From assembly GCA_016098155.1 (NCBI GenBank), contig JAAAJB010000066.1, positions 24,330-88,329 of the forward strand: a stretch of 64,000 nucleotides of DNA. The letters run 5' to 3'. How positions within the stretch are numbered: position 1 is the first letter of the stretch; each line of letters opens with the position of its first letter. Of this stretch, positions 34,488 through 45,290 are shown piece by piece. This stretch comes from Actinomortierella ambigua. Lineage: Eukaryota; Mortierellomycota; Mortierellomycetes; Mortierellales; Mortierellaceae. The position numbers were made by a program, and so were the translations under genes. The notes under the pieces are model-generated. The model was not told the DNA's origin, made no database searches, and saw only the letters and a program-made list of their open reading frames with translations.

Positions 34488-37224
34488 CACAAAATGACAA
34501 CACTCTACAGGGTCTTCCCAAGGAATGGCAGCAACTGTTGCAAGAGTCGGGCATCTCAAAACAAGACCAGGCAGCACATCCACAGGCAGTGATTGACATT
34601 ATAGGATTCTACAAGGACACACAAGAGGGCAAGCAGAGCGAGGCAGTCTGGAAAAAGTTTAACCATGCAGAGGCGTCCAAGGGAGCCACCGCCACCTCGC
34701 CAAAAACCTCGTCCCCGACATCCTCGTCCTCGTCCTCGTCCTCCACCTCCTCGGCCTCGGCCTCTGCCTCTGCCAAGGGTGACCATCGCGCCAGCCGTGA
34801 CCGCCCCGCACCACCCCCAGCCCCATCAGGACGCCCTGTGTTTGACCATCCTGTAAGTGTTTCTTTTTTACTTGGATGATCTTTACCACTTGAAAGGAGA
34901 GAGGAGGAGGGGGGGGAGAAGAGAGAAAAGTTACGCGTTCTACTCCTCGGCGAATGAGGGACTAGGACCACGGACCGTGTTTTTTTTTCTCTCTCTCTCT
35001 CTCTTTGCTTTCGTTACACATGTTGATGGCAGTGACGTTGGCGAATCCGGCAACCATGTAGCGTCCGTTTTGTTTGGATTGGATGAGGACGAAGAAAGAC
35101 GACTTTATTGCTTGTCGCTGCAGCTCCCAGAGAGCAGAGAGAGTAGTGGGTGGTGGTGTTGTGTGAGAAAAAAAAAAGGGTGAACAGCAACCAGAGCCCC
35201 GTCCGACTTTCCTTGTCGTCCTAACAACCTCAGATTCACTCACACTCACATCTCTCTCTCTCTCTTTCTCTTCGGCTTGCTCCCCTTTGGGAACGTAACC
35301 ATCTGATCACTTCATAACAGCGTCTGCCTCCTAACCCCCCTCCCACCAAAAAGCCCTCTGTCAGCCGGCCAACGGAAAAGGTAGGGTGGTGCCCATACAA
35401 CATCACACGGGAAAAAAAGCTAGAAAAGAGAAAAGAAGGGGTGAAGCAAAAAAAAGGGGGGGAGGGGGAGTGTATAGAACGTCTCTGACCATATCTCTCT
35501 CTGTGTGTGTCTCTCTGTCTCTCTGTCTCTGTCTCTTACTGTTTCTTCCTCTCTATCCCCATATTTGCTTGTTTGTAGCCCGCCGAGGCTTTGGAGAGGA
35601 TTGATACGGACACGGACATTGTGTCACCTCCAGCGGCGTCGCCCCCAGCAGTAGCACCACAGCTTCCATCGCAGGCACCGCGTCAGCCGCCACCCAAGCC
35701 CAAGAAGACCCTACACCACCAAGGCGCAACAGCTCCTGCCGTGCCCAGCAAGCCCAGCCATGGTGGCGTGCCAGCATCATCTGGAGCAGCAACAGCTGGA
35801 CCCGGAGCAGGATCAGCAGGCACATCGCAACATCACCATCATCACCATCATCAACAACATCCACCAGCACAACAACAACAGCAGCAGCAGCAGCAAGGGG
35901 CGGTGCGTCGGCGAGAAAAGAAGGAAAAGGACTCTGTGAGTTCTCAGGATGTGATCCGGCGATTACAGGCGATCTGCACCGATGCAGACCCGACCAAGAT
36001 GTACCGGAACCTGGTCAAGATTGGCCAGGGAGCCTCGGGAGGCGTGTACACGGCGTACCAGGTCGGCACGAATGTGTCGGTGGCGATCAAGCAGATGAAT
36101 CTGGAGCAGCAGCCCAAGAAGGAGCTGATCATCAACGAGATCCTGGTCATGAAGGAGTCGAGCCACAAGAACATTGTCAACTACATCGACTCGTTCCTGT
36201 ACCGCGGCGATCTCTGGGTCGTCATGGAGTACATGGAGGGTGGAAGCTTGACCGAGGTCGTCACCACCAATGAGATGGCCGATGCTCAGATCGGCGCCGT
36301 TTGTCGCGAGGTAAGAGAAAGAGAAAGAGAGAGGGAGAGGGAGAGAAGGAGGGGGGGCCATGGCAAAATACATATTGCAACATGTATTCATGAAGGAGGA
36401 GATACTGTTTCTTTTTTATGTTGTACAACGTATACTTTGAATCTATTCTATTTCTGTCTTCTCTTCAATTCTCTTTCTCACACTCACACACACTTTTTTC
36501 TTTTTCTCTCTCTTAGACGTTGCTCGGTCTGGAGCACCTGCACTCAAAGGGCGTTATCCACCGTGATATCAAGTCCGACAATGTCCTGTTGGCACTCAAT
36601 GGCGANNNNNNNNNNAGTCCCACAACTCCCCGTTGACACCAAAAGGAAAAAAAAAACAGAGGTTGTTTCCTTCCCCCCCACCACGAAAAAAAAAAAAAAA
36701 AAAAAAAAGCCCGCACCTTTCTTTTCATGAAAGATTGGAGATTTTGATCTGACTACTCACCTATGCAATCCCCCCCCTACCCACCCTCTCTCCGCCACCC
36801 TATAGCCGACTTTGGATTCTGCGCACAGCTAAAGGAGAGCCAAGGCAAGCGAACGACCATGGTCGGCACGCCCTACTGGATGGCACCGGAGGTGGTGACA
36901 CGGAAGGAGTATGGACCCAAGGTCGATATCTGGTCGTTGGGCATCATGGCGATTGAGATGTTGGAGGGAGAGCCACCCTATCTGAACGAGAACCCGTTGC
37001 GAGCGCTGTACCTGATTGCAACGAACGGCACACCACAGCTGCAGCACCCAGAAAAGGTGTCGCCGGACTTTAAGGACTTTTTGGACAAGTGTCTGGAGGT
37101 CGATCCCGAGAAGCGCCCGACGGCCACGGAGCTGCTGAGGCATCCGTTTATTGTCAAGGCACACTCGGTCCGGACGTTGTCGCCGCTGATCAAGGCCGCA
37201 AGAGATAGTCAACATCGGCATTAA
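30167..37224 (+). CDS. PAK/Ste20-family protein kinase with CRIB domain, interrupted by N gap
   Basis: Exons read 30167-30935, 32609-33130, 34037-34134, 34511-34852, 35321-35380, 35579-36310, 36517 to about 36605 (then ten N), and 36806-37224. All phases agree up to the gap, giving roughly 1010 residues. The N-terminal 430 residues are S/T/P/N-rich. A CRIB domain for Cdc42/Rac binding follows from residue about 437 ([26 protein letters not shown]). Proline motifs such as APPPAP and [11 protein letters not shown] may bind SH3 domains. The kinase domain begins near 738 with [12 protein letters not shown] and contains [28 protein letters not shown] and [11 protein letters not shown]. It should relay Cdc42 signals to MAPK and polarity pathways in the cytoplasm and at the cortex. 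It is Ste20/Shk1-like; no PH domain is seen, so Cla4 is less likely. The start could instead be the ATG at 32596. Confidence 0.88.
31096..31163. repeat. 16-base GA-rich tandem repeat
   Basis: A 16-base unit (GAGTGAGAGAAAGAGA type) repeats about four times without interruption. It lies in the proposed first intron of the PAK gene and is followed directly by a CAG run. Confidence 0.8.
31472..31523. repeat. (ACAG)n tetranucleotide array
   Basis: An interrupted ACAG/GACA array of about 52 bases lies in the proposed first intron of the PAK gene. It is the reverse-complement motif of the CTGT array at 29153. Confidence 0.8.
36606..36615. other. Assembly gap of ten N at a PAK exon edge
   Basis: Ten N interrupt the sequence directly after the codons for LALNG. 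The missing part should hold the last few codons ahead of ADFG and the splice donor. Ten may be a placeholder length, so the true missing length is unknown. Confidence 0.95.
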
Positions 37225-37821
37225 CGATCCCTTTCCCACCCTCCCCCCTTACACACACACCCAAAAAAAAGAAGCAAAGCAATTGCAAAAGCAAAGCAAA
37301 GCAAAGAAGAGGAAGGGAGAGGGGGAGAGTTTTTTTTGGTGGAAAGAAAGAAAGAAAGAAAGAAAGAAAGAACAAGAAAAAAAACCTACCAGCCTCTCCC
37401 TAGCCCTACCCTTTTTTTTTCTCCAATTGCTACATCCACAACAATCTCCCTCCCTAAAATGACCACCCAAAAAAAATTACGAGGGAACTGAAAAAAAAAA
37501 AAAACTTGAATCTGAACGTTGGATGAAAAGGATCGAAAAAAAAAAAAGGAAACCCCCCGTCCTCCTCCTCCTCGACTTCTCCTGCCTACAAGGAGATGAA
37601 AAAAAAACCACGCATCCATGTGTTTTTTTTTGTTACACCCAAACATTTACTTATTTCCCCATTGTTTCGCTCGGAGACTTTCTCCCCCCTCTCTCTCTCT
37701 CTCTTTTTTTTACTTGTTCATTTTTTGTTTTACTATTGCACTCTACTCTCTCACTCTCGCCGCCAAAGCCAGCCTAATAAAAAAAAATGGTTTTTCCTTT
37801 TTTTTTTTTTTTTGTACTCTT
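37225..37821. other. Convergent spacer rich in homopolymers
   Basis: This lies between the 3' ends of the PAK kinase (plus) and an F-box-like gene (minus). It holds a GAAA array at about 37344-37372 and many A and T runs of 8-20 bases. It probably contains both 3' UTRs. No open frame is supported. Confidence 0.6.
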
Positions 37822-40506
37822 TTATACTTTACGTGTGACAAAGACAAGATGGCCCCCTCCACCAAAAGTGGTCAGCTGTACGTCAAACTGAAATGATGGC
37901 TCCTCTACCTGCACGAGCTGTTGTTGTTGTTGTTGTTGTTGTTGACGCTGTTGTTGTTGTTGATGTTGCTGATGTTGTTGTTGTTGATCTTGTTGATCTT
38001 GTTGATGTTGCTGATCTTGTTGTTGATGATGATGTTGCTGTAAGCGACCGTGTCGGCGACGGGACCCACGACGACGCTCAAACACAAGATCAGTTATCAG
38101 GCACGGACCGGCCAACACCCGGGATGGAAACCGTGGGTGGCTGCGCGTCGAGACCATCGTCTTGGACAAAGTCACCGCCGTCGTTGATACCGCCATCACC
38201 TCTTCCTCCCCTTCTTCTTCTTCTTCGTCGTCGTTATCTTCTTCTTCTTCTTCTTCTTCTTCTCTGTACATGGTGGTCGTATTGTTGTTGTCGTTGTGGT
38301 AGTAGTCCTTGTTGTCGTTGACACTGATATTCGCGAGGTCGTTGCCGCTCCGGTTCATATGGTGGGAGTTGTTGTTGTTGCTGTTACTGTCATCGTCCCT
38401 GCTGCTGGTGCCGCGCTTCAAGACCAAGCCCTTGATGCCTCGCTGCTCTTCGATCGCAGCCGTCAGCGCCGGCGGCACACCCGTCAGCCGGCAGTGGAAG
38501 AACTCGAGTGTATCCCAACACCCACTGCTGCTGCTGTTGTTGATCATGTTGTCGTTGCTGTTATTGTCGCTGCTGCTATTGTCGCTGCTGCTATTGCCGT
38601 TGATATTGTCACCGAAATGGCTGTCTCCGCTGGTACTTTGATAAAGAGGAATATTAGGACGACGACAACGATGCTGCTCTTGACGCCGATACCATTGCCG
38701 CACCCAATCCACCAGCTCGTCAAAGGACAACGTCATCGCCCTGGGCGCCTGAATCCACCTCAACCGCGGGAACGAGAAGAGCATGTCCCAGACCATTGTC
38801 GCCCTCCTGAAAGGGGAGCCAAAAGGAGGAGAAGAAGAAGAAGAAGAAGAAGAAGAAACACCGCCGCCACCACCACCACCATCAGACGGGTCCATGTGGG
38901 CCATGGTCGGCGGGACAAAACTATCCTCAGCAAAGACCAATTGATTGTGATAGATCGAGATCTCGAGTCCCTCAAAGTGGTCGCGACAATGCATGTTCAG
39001 GGCTTGCATTGTCAAGGGACCTGGCCGGAACTCTCGCAGTACCCTGAGACGTGGCACCCATGGGATCAACTGCGCCACCTCGCCGTCGCCCCAGGTATCT
39101 GGGACCACGAGTTGATGAGGCAACGAACAATGGCAGGTAGAAGAAGACGACGAAGAGGAGGAGGACGAGGACGAGGACGAGGATGGAGAGGAGGAAGACG
39201 AGGAAGAGGAATGGAAAGATGAGAGAGATAGCAAAGGTGAAGAAGAGGTACAAGCGGAAGTACAAGTAAAAGTAGAAGAAACAGTCGAAGGAAAAGTCGA
39301 CCAAGTTGTGGGAGATGCAAGGGGTGGTGCTGGTGGTGGTGGTACAATGCAGCCACCGCCACCACCGCCACTGCCATCCCTGCTTCTACGTTTGTTGCTG
39401 CAACGGCAGTGCTGCTGCTGCTGCTGCAGGTCCTGGCCAAGGACCATCTCGACCCTTCGCATATCGGCATCCTCGAGCGACAGGCGCTGCAGGGCCGGGA
39501 AGGCCTGCAGGAGGCGGATGACCTGGGTGGCCTGGACAGTGCCGGCATGGACCATGAGTCGAACCGACAACCTGCGGAGATGGGTATGGCGTGGGCGGAA
39601 GCTGTTGGAGGGATAGCGGGGGTGGTTGTACTCGTGGTGGTCGTGGTGGTGGTCGTCGTAGTAGTGGTGGTGATGACAGTCCTTGTCCTTGTCCTTGTCC
39701 TTATCCTTGGCCAGGCGGGCCAGGGTCTCTCTACGATGGAGGCATACGCGCAACTGTTGGAGTCTGGGCAAAAAGTCGGCGACCTCCAGGAAATCCTCGT
39801 CCTGGAACTGTGTTGTGAGATCGAGATTGGTCAGGCACTGCTTCACGCTCAGCAGCGACCGGAACCACGCCCGGCTCCGTGGCAGCGGGAATCCCGATAG
39901 CTTGAGGGACTCGAGACGCGGTGAGCCTTGGACGAGCTCCCATACCATCAGTCGATACCGCTCGAGGTCCGCCTTGGGCGGTAGGACTGGCTGGAGGTTG
40001 ATGTGCATGCTCTCGATCGTGCGGAGATTGGTGAACGTCGTTGTTGTTGTTGTTGTTGTAGAAGAGGAAGAAGCAGAAGAAGAAGAAACAGAAGAAGAAG
40101 AGGTGGAAGCGGGAGCAATGGTGCGGCTGGCGGTGCAAAAGGCAACCAAGGTCTGGAAGGAGCAGATATAGAGGTGGCGGACATGGCGCTGGTGGTGGAT
40201 GAGGGTGGCCAGGATGAACTTTGGCTCGTCGGCGTTCAGATGCATGCCATAGAAGAAGCGGTCCCACATGCCCGGGGCGTGGGGGTGGTGCGTGTTCTGC
40301 TGGGTACCCTTTGTGTACATCTCCAGCTGGTAGTGCACAGGGTCCGCCGCTGCGCGGTTGCCAAACGACGACCAGAGCGACGGCAGAAACACCCTGTACC
40401 AGGCCCGCGACACCAGCACGCACCGATACAGGTCCACCCGCACAAGCGAACGCCCTGTCCAGTGGGGGAACTCTGGTATGTCTGTGAGGTGGGCAATGGT
40501 GACCAT
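37822..40506 (-). CDS. F-box-like/LRR protein with long low-complexity runs, paralog 1
   Basis: This is a single-exon gene of 894 residues. I start it at MVTIAHLTDIPEF because the frame upstream is a translated C/T-rich leader and the paralog at 41153 starts at the matching place. The N-terminus resembles a divergent F-box: IPEFPHWTGRSLVRVDLYRC, VLVSRAWYRVFLPSLWSSFG. The rest has weak leucine-rich segments such as RHVRHLYI, PRLESLKLSGFPLPRSRAW, LQRLSLEDADMR and VPRLRVLREFRPGPLTMQAL. Between these lie long runs of S/T, H/D and N/S, an acidic stretch near residues 795-815, and Q near 855-880. It is probably a substrate adaptor of an SCF ubiquitin ligase, as expected for this family, but no partner or substrate can be inferred. 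Confidence 0.72.
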   Translation of the reverse strand: MVTIAHLTDIPEFPHWTGRSLVRVDLYRCVLVSRAWYRVFLPSLWSSFGNRAAADPVHYQLEMYTKGTQQNTHHPHAPGMWDRFFYGMHLNADEPKFILATLIHHQRHVRHLYICSFQTLVAFCTASRTIAPASTSSSSVSSSSASSSSTTTTTTTTFTNLRTIESMHINLQPVLPPKADLERYRLMVWELVQGSPRLESLKLSGFPLPRSRAWFRSLLSVKQCLTNLDLTTQFQDEDFLEVADFLPRLQQLRVCLHRRETLARLAKDKDKDKDKDCHHHHYYDDHHHDHHEYNHPRYPSNSFRPRHTHLRRLSVRLMVHAGTVQATQVIRLLQAFPALQRLSLEDADMRRVEMVLGQDLQQQQQHCRCSNKRRSRDGSGGGGGGCIVPPPPAPPLASPTTWSTFPSTVSSTFTCTSACTSSSPLLSLSSFHSSSSSSSSPSSSSSSSSSSSSSSSTCHCSLPHQLVVPDTWGDGEVAQLIPWVPRLRVLREFRPGPLTMQALNMHCRDHFEGLEISIYHNQLVFAEDSFVPPTMAHMDPSDGGGGGGGVSSSSSSSSSPPFGSPFRRATMVWDMLFSFPRLRWIQAPRAMTLSFDELVDWVRQWYRRQEQHRCRRPNIPLYQSTSGDSHFGDNINGNSSSDNSSSDNNSNDNMINNSSSSGCWDTLEFFHCRLTGVPPALTAAIEEQRGIKGLVLKRGTSSRDDDSNSNNNNSHHMNRSGNDLANISVNDNKDYYHNDNNNTTTMYREEEEEEEEDNDDEEEEEGEEEVMAVSTTAVTLSKTMVSTRSHPRFPSRVLAGPCLITDLVFERRRGSRRRHGRLQQHHHQQQDQQHQQDQQDQQQQHQQHQQQQQRQQQQQQQQQLVQVEEPSFQFDVQLTTFGGGGHLVFVTRKV

Positions 40507-41152
40507 GCGGAGATGGAGAGTGAATTGAATGAGAATGGGGTGAATGAAAAAAAGAGGGGAGAGAAGAAGAAAGAGAGAGAGGGATAGAGAGAGACAAAGA
40601 GAAAGTAGAAATAGAGAAGAGGGAAGAATGGTGAAGGGGGGGAGTGCATGCAGCAAGCAAGGGTGGGCGATGCGCGTTTCCCCCCCTCCTCTCCCTCCTC
40701 TTCTTCCTCCTCTTCCTCTTCTTCTTCTTCTTCATGTTGCTCCTCCTTGGAAATCTTTGAGGCTGCACTCCAAAGGAAAGAACAGCAGCGTTGAGGAAAG
40801 AAAAGAGCAGACAATGTGGACAACATTGGCTATTGTGCCCCCTACTGGACCTGCGGCACCTCACTTGGTTCCATGTGCTATGGCAATGGCTATGACTATG
40901 GCACAACCACCCAAAATGTGATATGATACCATGCTGTGGACACTGTCCAATCCCACATCGTCACCAATGTCAAGCATGAGCCACAGTTCTTTGAGAGAGA
41001 GACACTGGACAAAGCCTTTTTATTGTTGCTATTGCTGTTGTTGTTGTTGTTGTTGCTATCGTTGCTATTGTTGGAACATATCAAGTAATGTCAATACTGT
41101 GGTCTCTATGTAGATTGCTTCGAAGAAAAAAGAAAAGATGGACTGGCTGCAG
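40507..41152. other. Spacer between tandem F-box-like genes
   Basis: This holds the promoter and leader of paralog 1 and the 3' region of paralog 2. It contains GA/CT-rich tracts near 40560-40740 and a GTT/TTG triplet run near 41020-41075. No gene is seen. Confidence 0.55.
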
Positions 41153-42877
41153 CTACGGTCGACAACAAACCTTGGAGGGCTGGCGATGGAGCTCAATCAG
41201 AATCGTCGAAAACTGGACCAGGCGCCCAATCTTCACCGTGCATTCAAAGGGGATGTCGGTCATTGCCCTGAACATGGCCTGCAGACACTCGTCGCGACGA
41301 CGCTGCTTGGCCAGCGCCGCCTTTTGATCGTCCCGCAACAGGTCATGATCCACCACCGGCTCCGACTCCAAGAGCTCGCACTGGATCACCTCCTCCGGCG
41401 TCAGCATCGGGATCCCAATCACTTGACACTCGAGATACTCCAGAGGGCCCCACAGGCACGGCCACCGTTTACAATGAAGAACATCATGGACTTCCAACAC
41501 ACCCTCTGGACACCGGAGTCGCTTCAGCTTGCGACAGGATTGCAACAGTGGCTGCAGGCGAGGTGGATCCGCACTCTCCAATAGGTCGTCCGTCAGGATC
41601 TCGTCGCCCATGACCTCCATCTCACACGATTCGAGATGGGTCCGACTGTGGTCCACCAGGGCCTTGACCGTCAACGGTCCCATCTCGACCCCATGGAGGC
41701 TCCTCAGGCACGGCACCATCTGCACCAGCTGTGCAAGGTCGGCGTCGCCCCAGTCTGGGTTCACCACCTTGAGCTGGTTGTTGTTGTTGCCCTTTCCTTT
41801 GCCCTTGCCCTTGCCCTTGCTCTTGAGGTGGCCATCACCACCCGTGGTCGTCTTCCCCGTTCTTGTGGCCATGTACATCCCGAAGCCGTGCGGGAGGTGG
41901 AGCGCCAGCTCCTGCAGCTGCGGAAAGACCTTCAACAATTGTGCCACAAACGCCACCTCCACACGGCCTTGCGTCCGCGGTGTGTAGAGGACCAGCACGG
42001 TCAGGCTAGGGTGCGGCCGGATCGTATTGTTGATCGCCGCCGCCTGAAACAACGACACGGTCTCGGGCAGGTCCAGGTCGACACGGGCATAGAGCAGGCG
42101 CGGCAAGACGTTGGCCAGGTCCATCAACAGCTTGTCCCCGACGGCCTTCTTCACCTCGAGTCGCTGCAGCCACTTGCCCTGCTTCTCCAAAAAGGCCTCG
42201 AGCTCACCCGGTGGCGGTGGCAGCACAGCCACGCCCCGGACGATCAATGAAGAAAGCCGTGGGGACGTTCGGATGATGCGCCAGATCATCGCACGGTGGT
42301 CGTTGGCGTTGTTGGGGCGATGGCACGTATGCGAGGACAGTCTCGATGACGGTAGCGGTGAGAGTGGGGACATTGGCCTCGGGGAAGACGGCGGAGAAGG
42401 CATTCCCCAGGGGACCAGGACACAGCTCAACGTCTCGAGTCTGTTCCAGCATCCCAATGCATCGTAGTGCTCGAGTCCCTGGGTCGATTCGATGGCCAAA
42501 TGTCGGATATGCTTTCCGCGCTTGGCGAGCGTTTGGTTGACAAAGTCGGACTCGTCCGGGGTGATGTGCAAGCCGACAATGAATCGCTCCCAGAGGCTGA
42601 TCTCAAGCTTTAGGCGGGACAGTCGTGGAGAGAAGGGCAAATTCGGAGCGGCTTCACCGTCGTCGTCGTCTTCGTCGTCTTCGTCTTCGTCTTCGACCGA
42701 AGAAGAGTATGGGTCGTCGATTTCTTCAGAACCAAACGACGACCACAAGAAGGGCGTAAATGCATACGCCCATGTTTTGGAGACCAGCACACACTGGTAA
42801 AGGTCTTGTGGCCCAAGAGCGCGGCCTGTCCAACAGGCAAACTCGGGAATTGCAAAGAGGTCGTGGATGGAGGGCAT
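41153..42877 (-). CDS. F-box-like/LRR protein, paralog 2
   Basis: This is a single-exon gene of 574 residues, started at MPSIHDLFAIPEF. The N-terminal block (IPEFACWTGRALGPQDLYQC, VLVSKTWAYAFTPFLWSSFG) aligns residue for residue with paralog 1, so the two arose by tandem duplication. An acidic run of about 20 D/E residues follows. Later leucine-rich segments correspond too: GKHIRHLAIES, SPRLSSLIVRG, FPQLQELALHLP and VPCLRSLHGVEMGPLTVKAL. A KGKGKG run replaces the S-rich region of paralog 1. The last residues after QPSK could be read through a donor site, so the C-terminus is less certain. It is a likely SCF adaptor by analogy; the substrate is unknown. Confidence 0.72.
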   Translation of the reverse strand: MPSIHDLFAIPEFACWTGRALGPQDLYQCVLVSKTWAYAFTPFLWSSFGSEEIDDPYSSSVEDEDEDDEDDDDGEAAPNLPFSPRLSRLKLEISLWERFIVGLHITPDESDFVNQTLAKRGKHIRHLAIESTQGLEHYDALGCWNRLETLSCVLVPWGMPSPPSSPRPMSPLSPLPSSRLSSHTCHRPNNANDHRAMIWRIIRTSPRLSSLIVRGVAVLPPPPGELEAFLEKQGKWLQRLEVKKAVGDKLLMDLANVLPRLLYARVDLDLPETVSLFQAAAINNTIRPHPSLTVLVLYTPRTQGRVEVAFVAQLLKVFPQLQELALHLPHGFGMYMATRTGKTTTGGDGHLKSKGKGKGKGKGNNNNQLKVVNPDWGDADLAQLVQMVPCLRSLHGVEMGPLTVKALVDHSRTHLESCEMEVMGDEILTDDLLESADPPRLQPLLQSCRKLKRLRCPEGVLEVHDVLHCKRWPCLWGPLEYLECQVIGIPMLTPEEVIQCELLESEPVVDHDLLRDDQKAALAKQRRRDECLQAMFRAMTDIPFECTVKIGRLVQFSTILIELHRQPSKVCCRP

Positions 42878-43658
42878 GTGAGTGGGGGGGGAGGTAGGAG
42901 GTTGGAGTGAGACGAGCAGGAAGAAGAACAAGTGAACAAAGTGTCCAACGACAATGCCAGCATTTTTATACTCACACACCATCGCCACCAACTATGATAT
43001 TTATACCACGGCTTGATTGCACCGAATGAGAATCCACATCAAAAACAAACACGAGCACAAAGCGATGGTTCGTTCTGACACATCTACACCATTTCCTCAA
43101 AATGACTGCAGTGAAGAATAACCTCGTCAACCTACCCTGTGGCGATCCAAACGATGGACCATATGGTAAGTTGCGGAGCTAATTCTCGCTTTTATTTGCT
43201 GCACTTGCTTTGATCATGCCATGAGCAGATAGTTGTTATAGCGATGTCAGAAATGAAGGCTTTTAAGCTTCAAGAGGGCTCGTATTTAGCCTCATCTGCT
43301 TACCATTCCCACTGTGGACACTCCACATGCATCATCGCCACCATCACATTTGGCGGTCTGAAAAGGCACAAACGTGAGTGCCTTGCGGAATACTTGTTTT
43401 TTTTTTTCCTTTTCTTAGATTTTCTTCTCCATCTAACCGCCTCCTTTTCCTCCTCTACCTCTTCTCCCATATACCAACGAACTCAGACAACCCCACTCTA
43501 TTCAGGTAGAGCGCCAAAGTACAAACTTTCCACTATCCTCCCTTCCCCCTTTGCGTTGGATAATAGATCAGCCCAGAGAAGCCTGCTCGCCTTTATTTTC
43601 ACTAGCGTCTGGAGATAGAGTAGATGCCAAAAGAAGATCCTTTTTATTTCATTTTTTC
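42878..43658. other. Spacer between F-box paralog 2 and GET4; possible tiny gene
   Basis: This contains the promoter of paralog 2 at the left and the 3' end of GET4 at the right. On the plus strand an ATG at 43102 opens a frame that could splice from 43165 (TATG|GTAAGT) to 43229 (GAGCAG|AT) and end at 43266, coding 34 residues. No homology is recognised and it may be chance. A T run lies at 43397-43407. Confidence 0.35.
42963..43005 (-). promoter_or_regulatory. TATA-like boxes upstream of F-box paralog 2
   Basis: On the coding strand TATAAAAA lies at 42963-42970, about 86 bases above the ATG at 42877, and a second TATAAATA lies near 42995-43003. Either could place transcription start in the short leader. 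Confidence 0.45.
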
Positions 43659-45290
43659 TTAGTCCATCTCTTCGATCGCAGGCTGGGCCCTTGATGCGTT
43701 AATGCGGTTGCCAGTGTTGCTGCTAGGTGCTGGTGGTCCTGAGAAAAGACTGTTCATCAAATCCGCCAGCGCATTGACCTGTCGTGGTGCTCGCACATCG
43801 AAAAACAGCTCACCGACCGTCACCAGCAGCTATTGTAGTTGTGCAGTAAAACAGAATAGAAAAAAAAAGGACGATGAGTATTCTCTTAGTAGAGCACAGG
43901 CCCTTGCATGTCTTCTTTTTTCTATACAAATAAACAACAAACGCGAAAAAAAAAAAAAACTTACAGCGCCAAAGTTCTCGTCAATAGCAAGGACAGGCTT
44001 GTACTTGGCAGCAAGCTGCTTGTACATGATCGGGTTTCCCGTCTGACAAGCCAGCAGCAACAACTGTGCCAAGTTGATCAGCGATGACCGGTAGGTCTGG
44101 AGGGACCTGACCGAGGTGTTCGCATGCGCGGCCACACCCTCGGCCAACCTCGCCTCGCCAGCCTTGTAATTGACGGGCAACAGGTCGACAAATGTCCGGA
44201 AGACGGTGTTGGCATCCCGGAGGTTCTTCATGGCCAGCACCTGCAGAACGCCCCGCAACAGGTAGGCGCCCTTGTCGTGCTGGGGCTCCTGCTCCGACCA
44301 CTCAAACAGGGCCAGCCCCAATGCCTCGGCACTCTCCTGTGTGCCCACCAGCAGGTGCGCCTCTGCCTGTGGAAAGTCCTTCTCCTTCCAGAATTTGACG
44401 CCGAGATAGTGCTGCAGCAGCGGGTCGCCATTCGGGTATTCGTTGCTTGCTGACCAGCTTGTCGATTGCAACAAAAAAGTCACCAAAATGAGAGAGAGAA
44501 AGGGAAAGAAAGAAGAGCGAATGGGGAAAAGTCAATAATCCTGCTCCTCCCCGGCCCTCGTGACCCAGATTGCTCATGACCCAGATTGCTTATTTTTTTT
44601 TGTCATCCTGCTTTCATAGGTGGTGCAATATACCTGATTGCGTTTTGAAGAAACTTTTTGCGCTGAGCGACCTCTTTACCCATCAAGTCCGCCAAGTCAA
44701 AAATACGATCTAAAGCAATGCACAAGAAAAAAAAAGATAAAGGAAAATGATGCGTGTGAGTACAGAGTATGTGCATATGTGCGTGTGTGCGTGTGAAAGA
44801 GTACATTTGTCCTGCGAGATAATTGCGATAAGAGCGAGCCAAGCAAACATAACATACCTCGGGTCTCATCTGATACGGGGATCTTGGCCTGAACGTAGAC
44901 CTCGACAAGGTAGATGGCCAGATCAGAGCCACTTCCGTACTGCTCCTTCTTCAGCAGAAGCATCGCACCCGAGTAGAGAAGCTCGATGGCCTCGCCATAA
45001 GTGTGAGACTTGACATATCTATTGTATGTGTTTTTGTTGTTGTTGTTTTTGTGGTGGTGGTGGTTGTTAAACAGCCGTAGCAAACGAGGGAAGAGGGTAA
45101 GTATTTGGACTGGGAAGGAAGAACGTTCCTGTTCTCACGTTCGTTCAGGGCAGAGTGCTGTCTGTGCCCCCCCAGGAACATACCGATTGGCCACGGTGCG
45201 GTACATCTGATGCGCCTCGTAAAAGTTGCCATCCTGGACCGACTTTTCGAGTTTCTTCAAGACGCGTGCTGTTCCTTTTGCTGCTGCCAT
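43659..45290 (-). CDS. GET4: Get4 homolog, tail-anchored protein targeting, 5 exons
   Basis: Exons 45290-45184, 45018-44858, 44709-44634, 44457-43965 and 43829-43659 sum to 1008 bases in frame, 335 residues. Family motifs run in order: ARVLKKLEKSVQDGNFYEAHQMYRT, then AIELLYSGAMLLLKKEQYGS, DLAIYLVEVYV, RKKFLQNAI, SWSASNEYPNGDPLLQHYLG, and a final LLVTVGELFFDVRAP. These fit the alpha-solenoid of Get4 (TRC35), which pairs with Get5 in the cytosol and hands tail-anchored membrane proteins from Sgt2 to the Get3 ATPase. Length matches the family. The C-terminal tail after FFDV is Pro/Ser/Asn-rich and ends EEMD. All introns are 109-176 bases long. The call is firm. Confidence 0.92.

Noticed and set aside
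40507..40656. Longer start for F-box paralog 1 with a hydrophobic Leu/Ser N-terminus resembling a signal peptide
   Set aside because: The hydrophobic run is the CT-rich leader translated. The tandem paralog starts at the Met just before the IPEF motif, so that Met was chosen.
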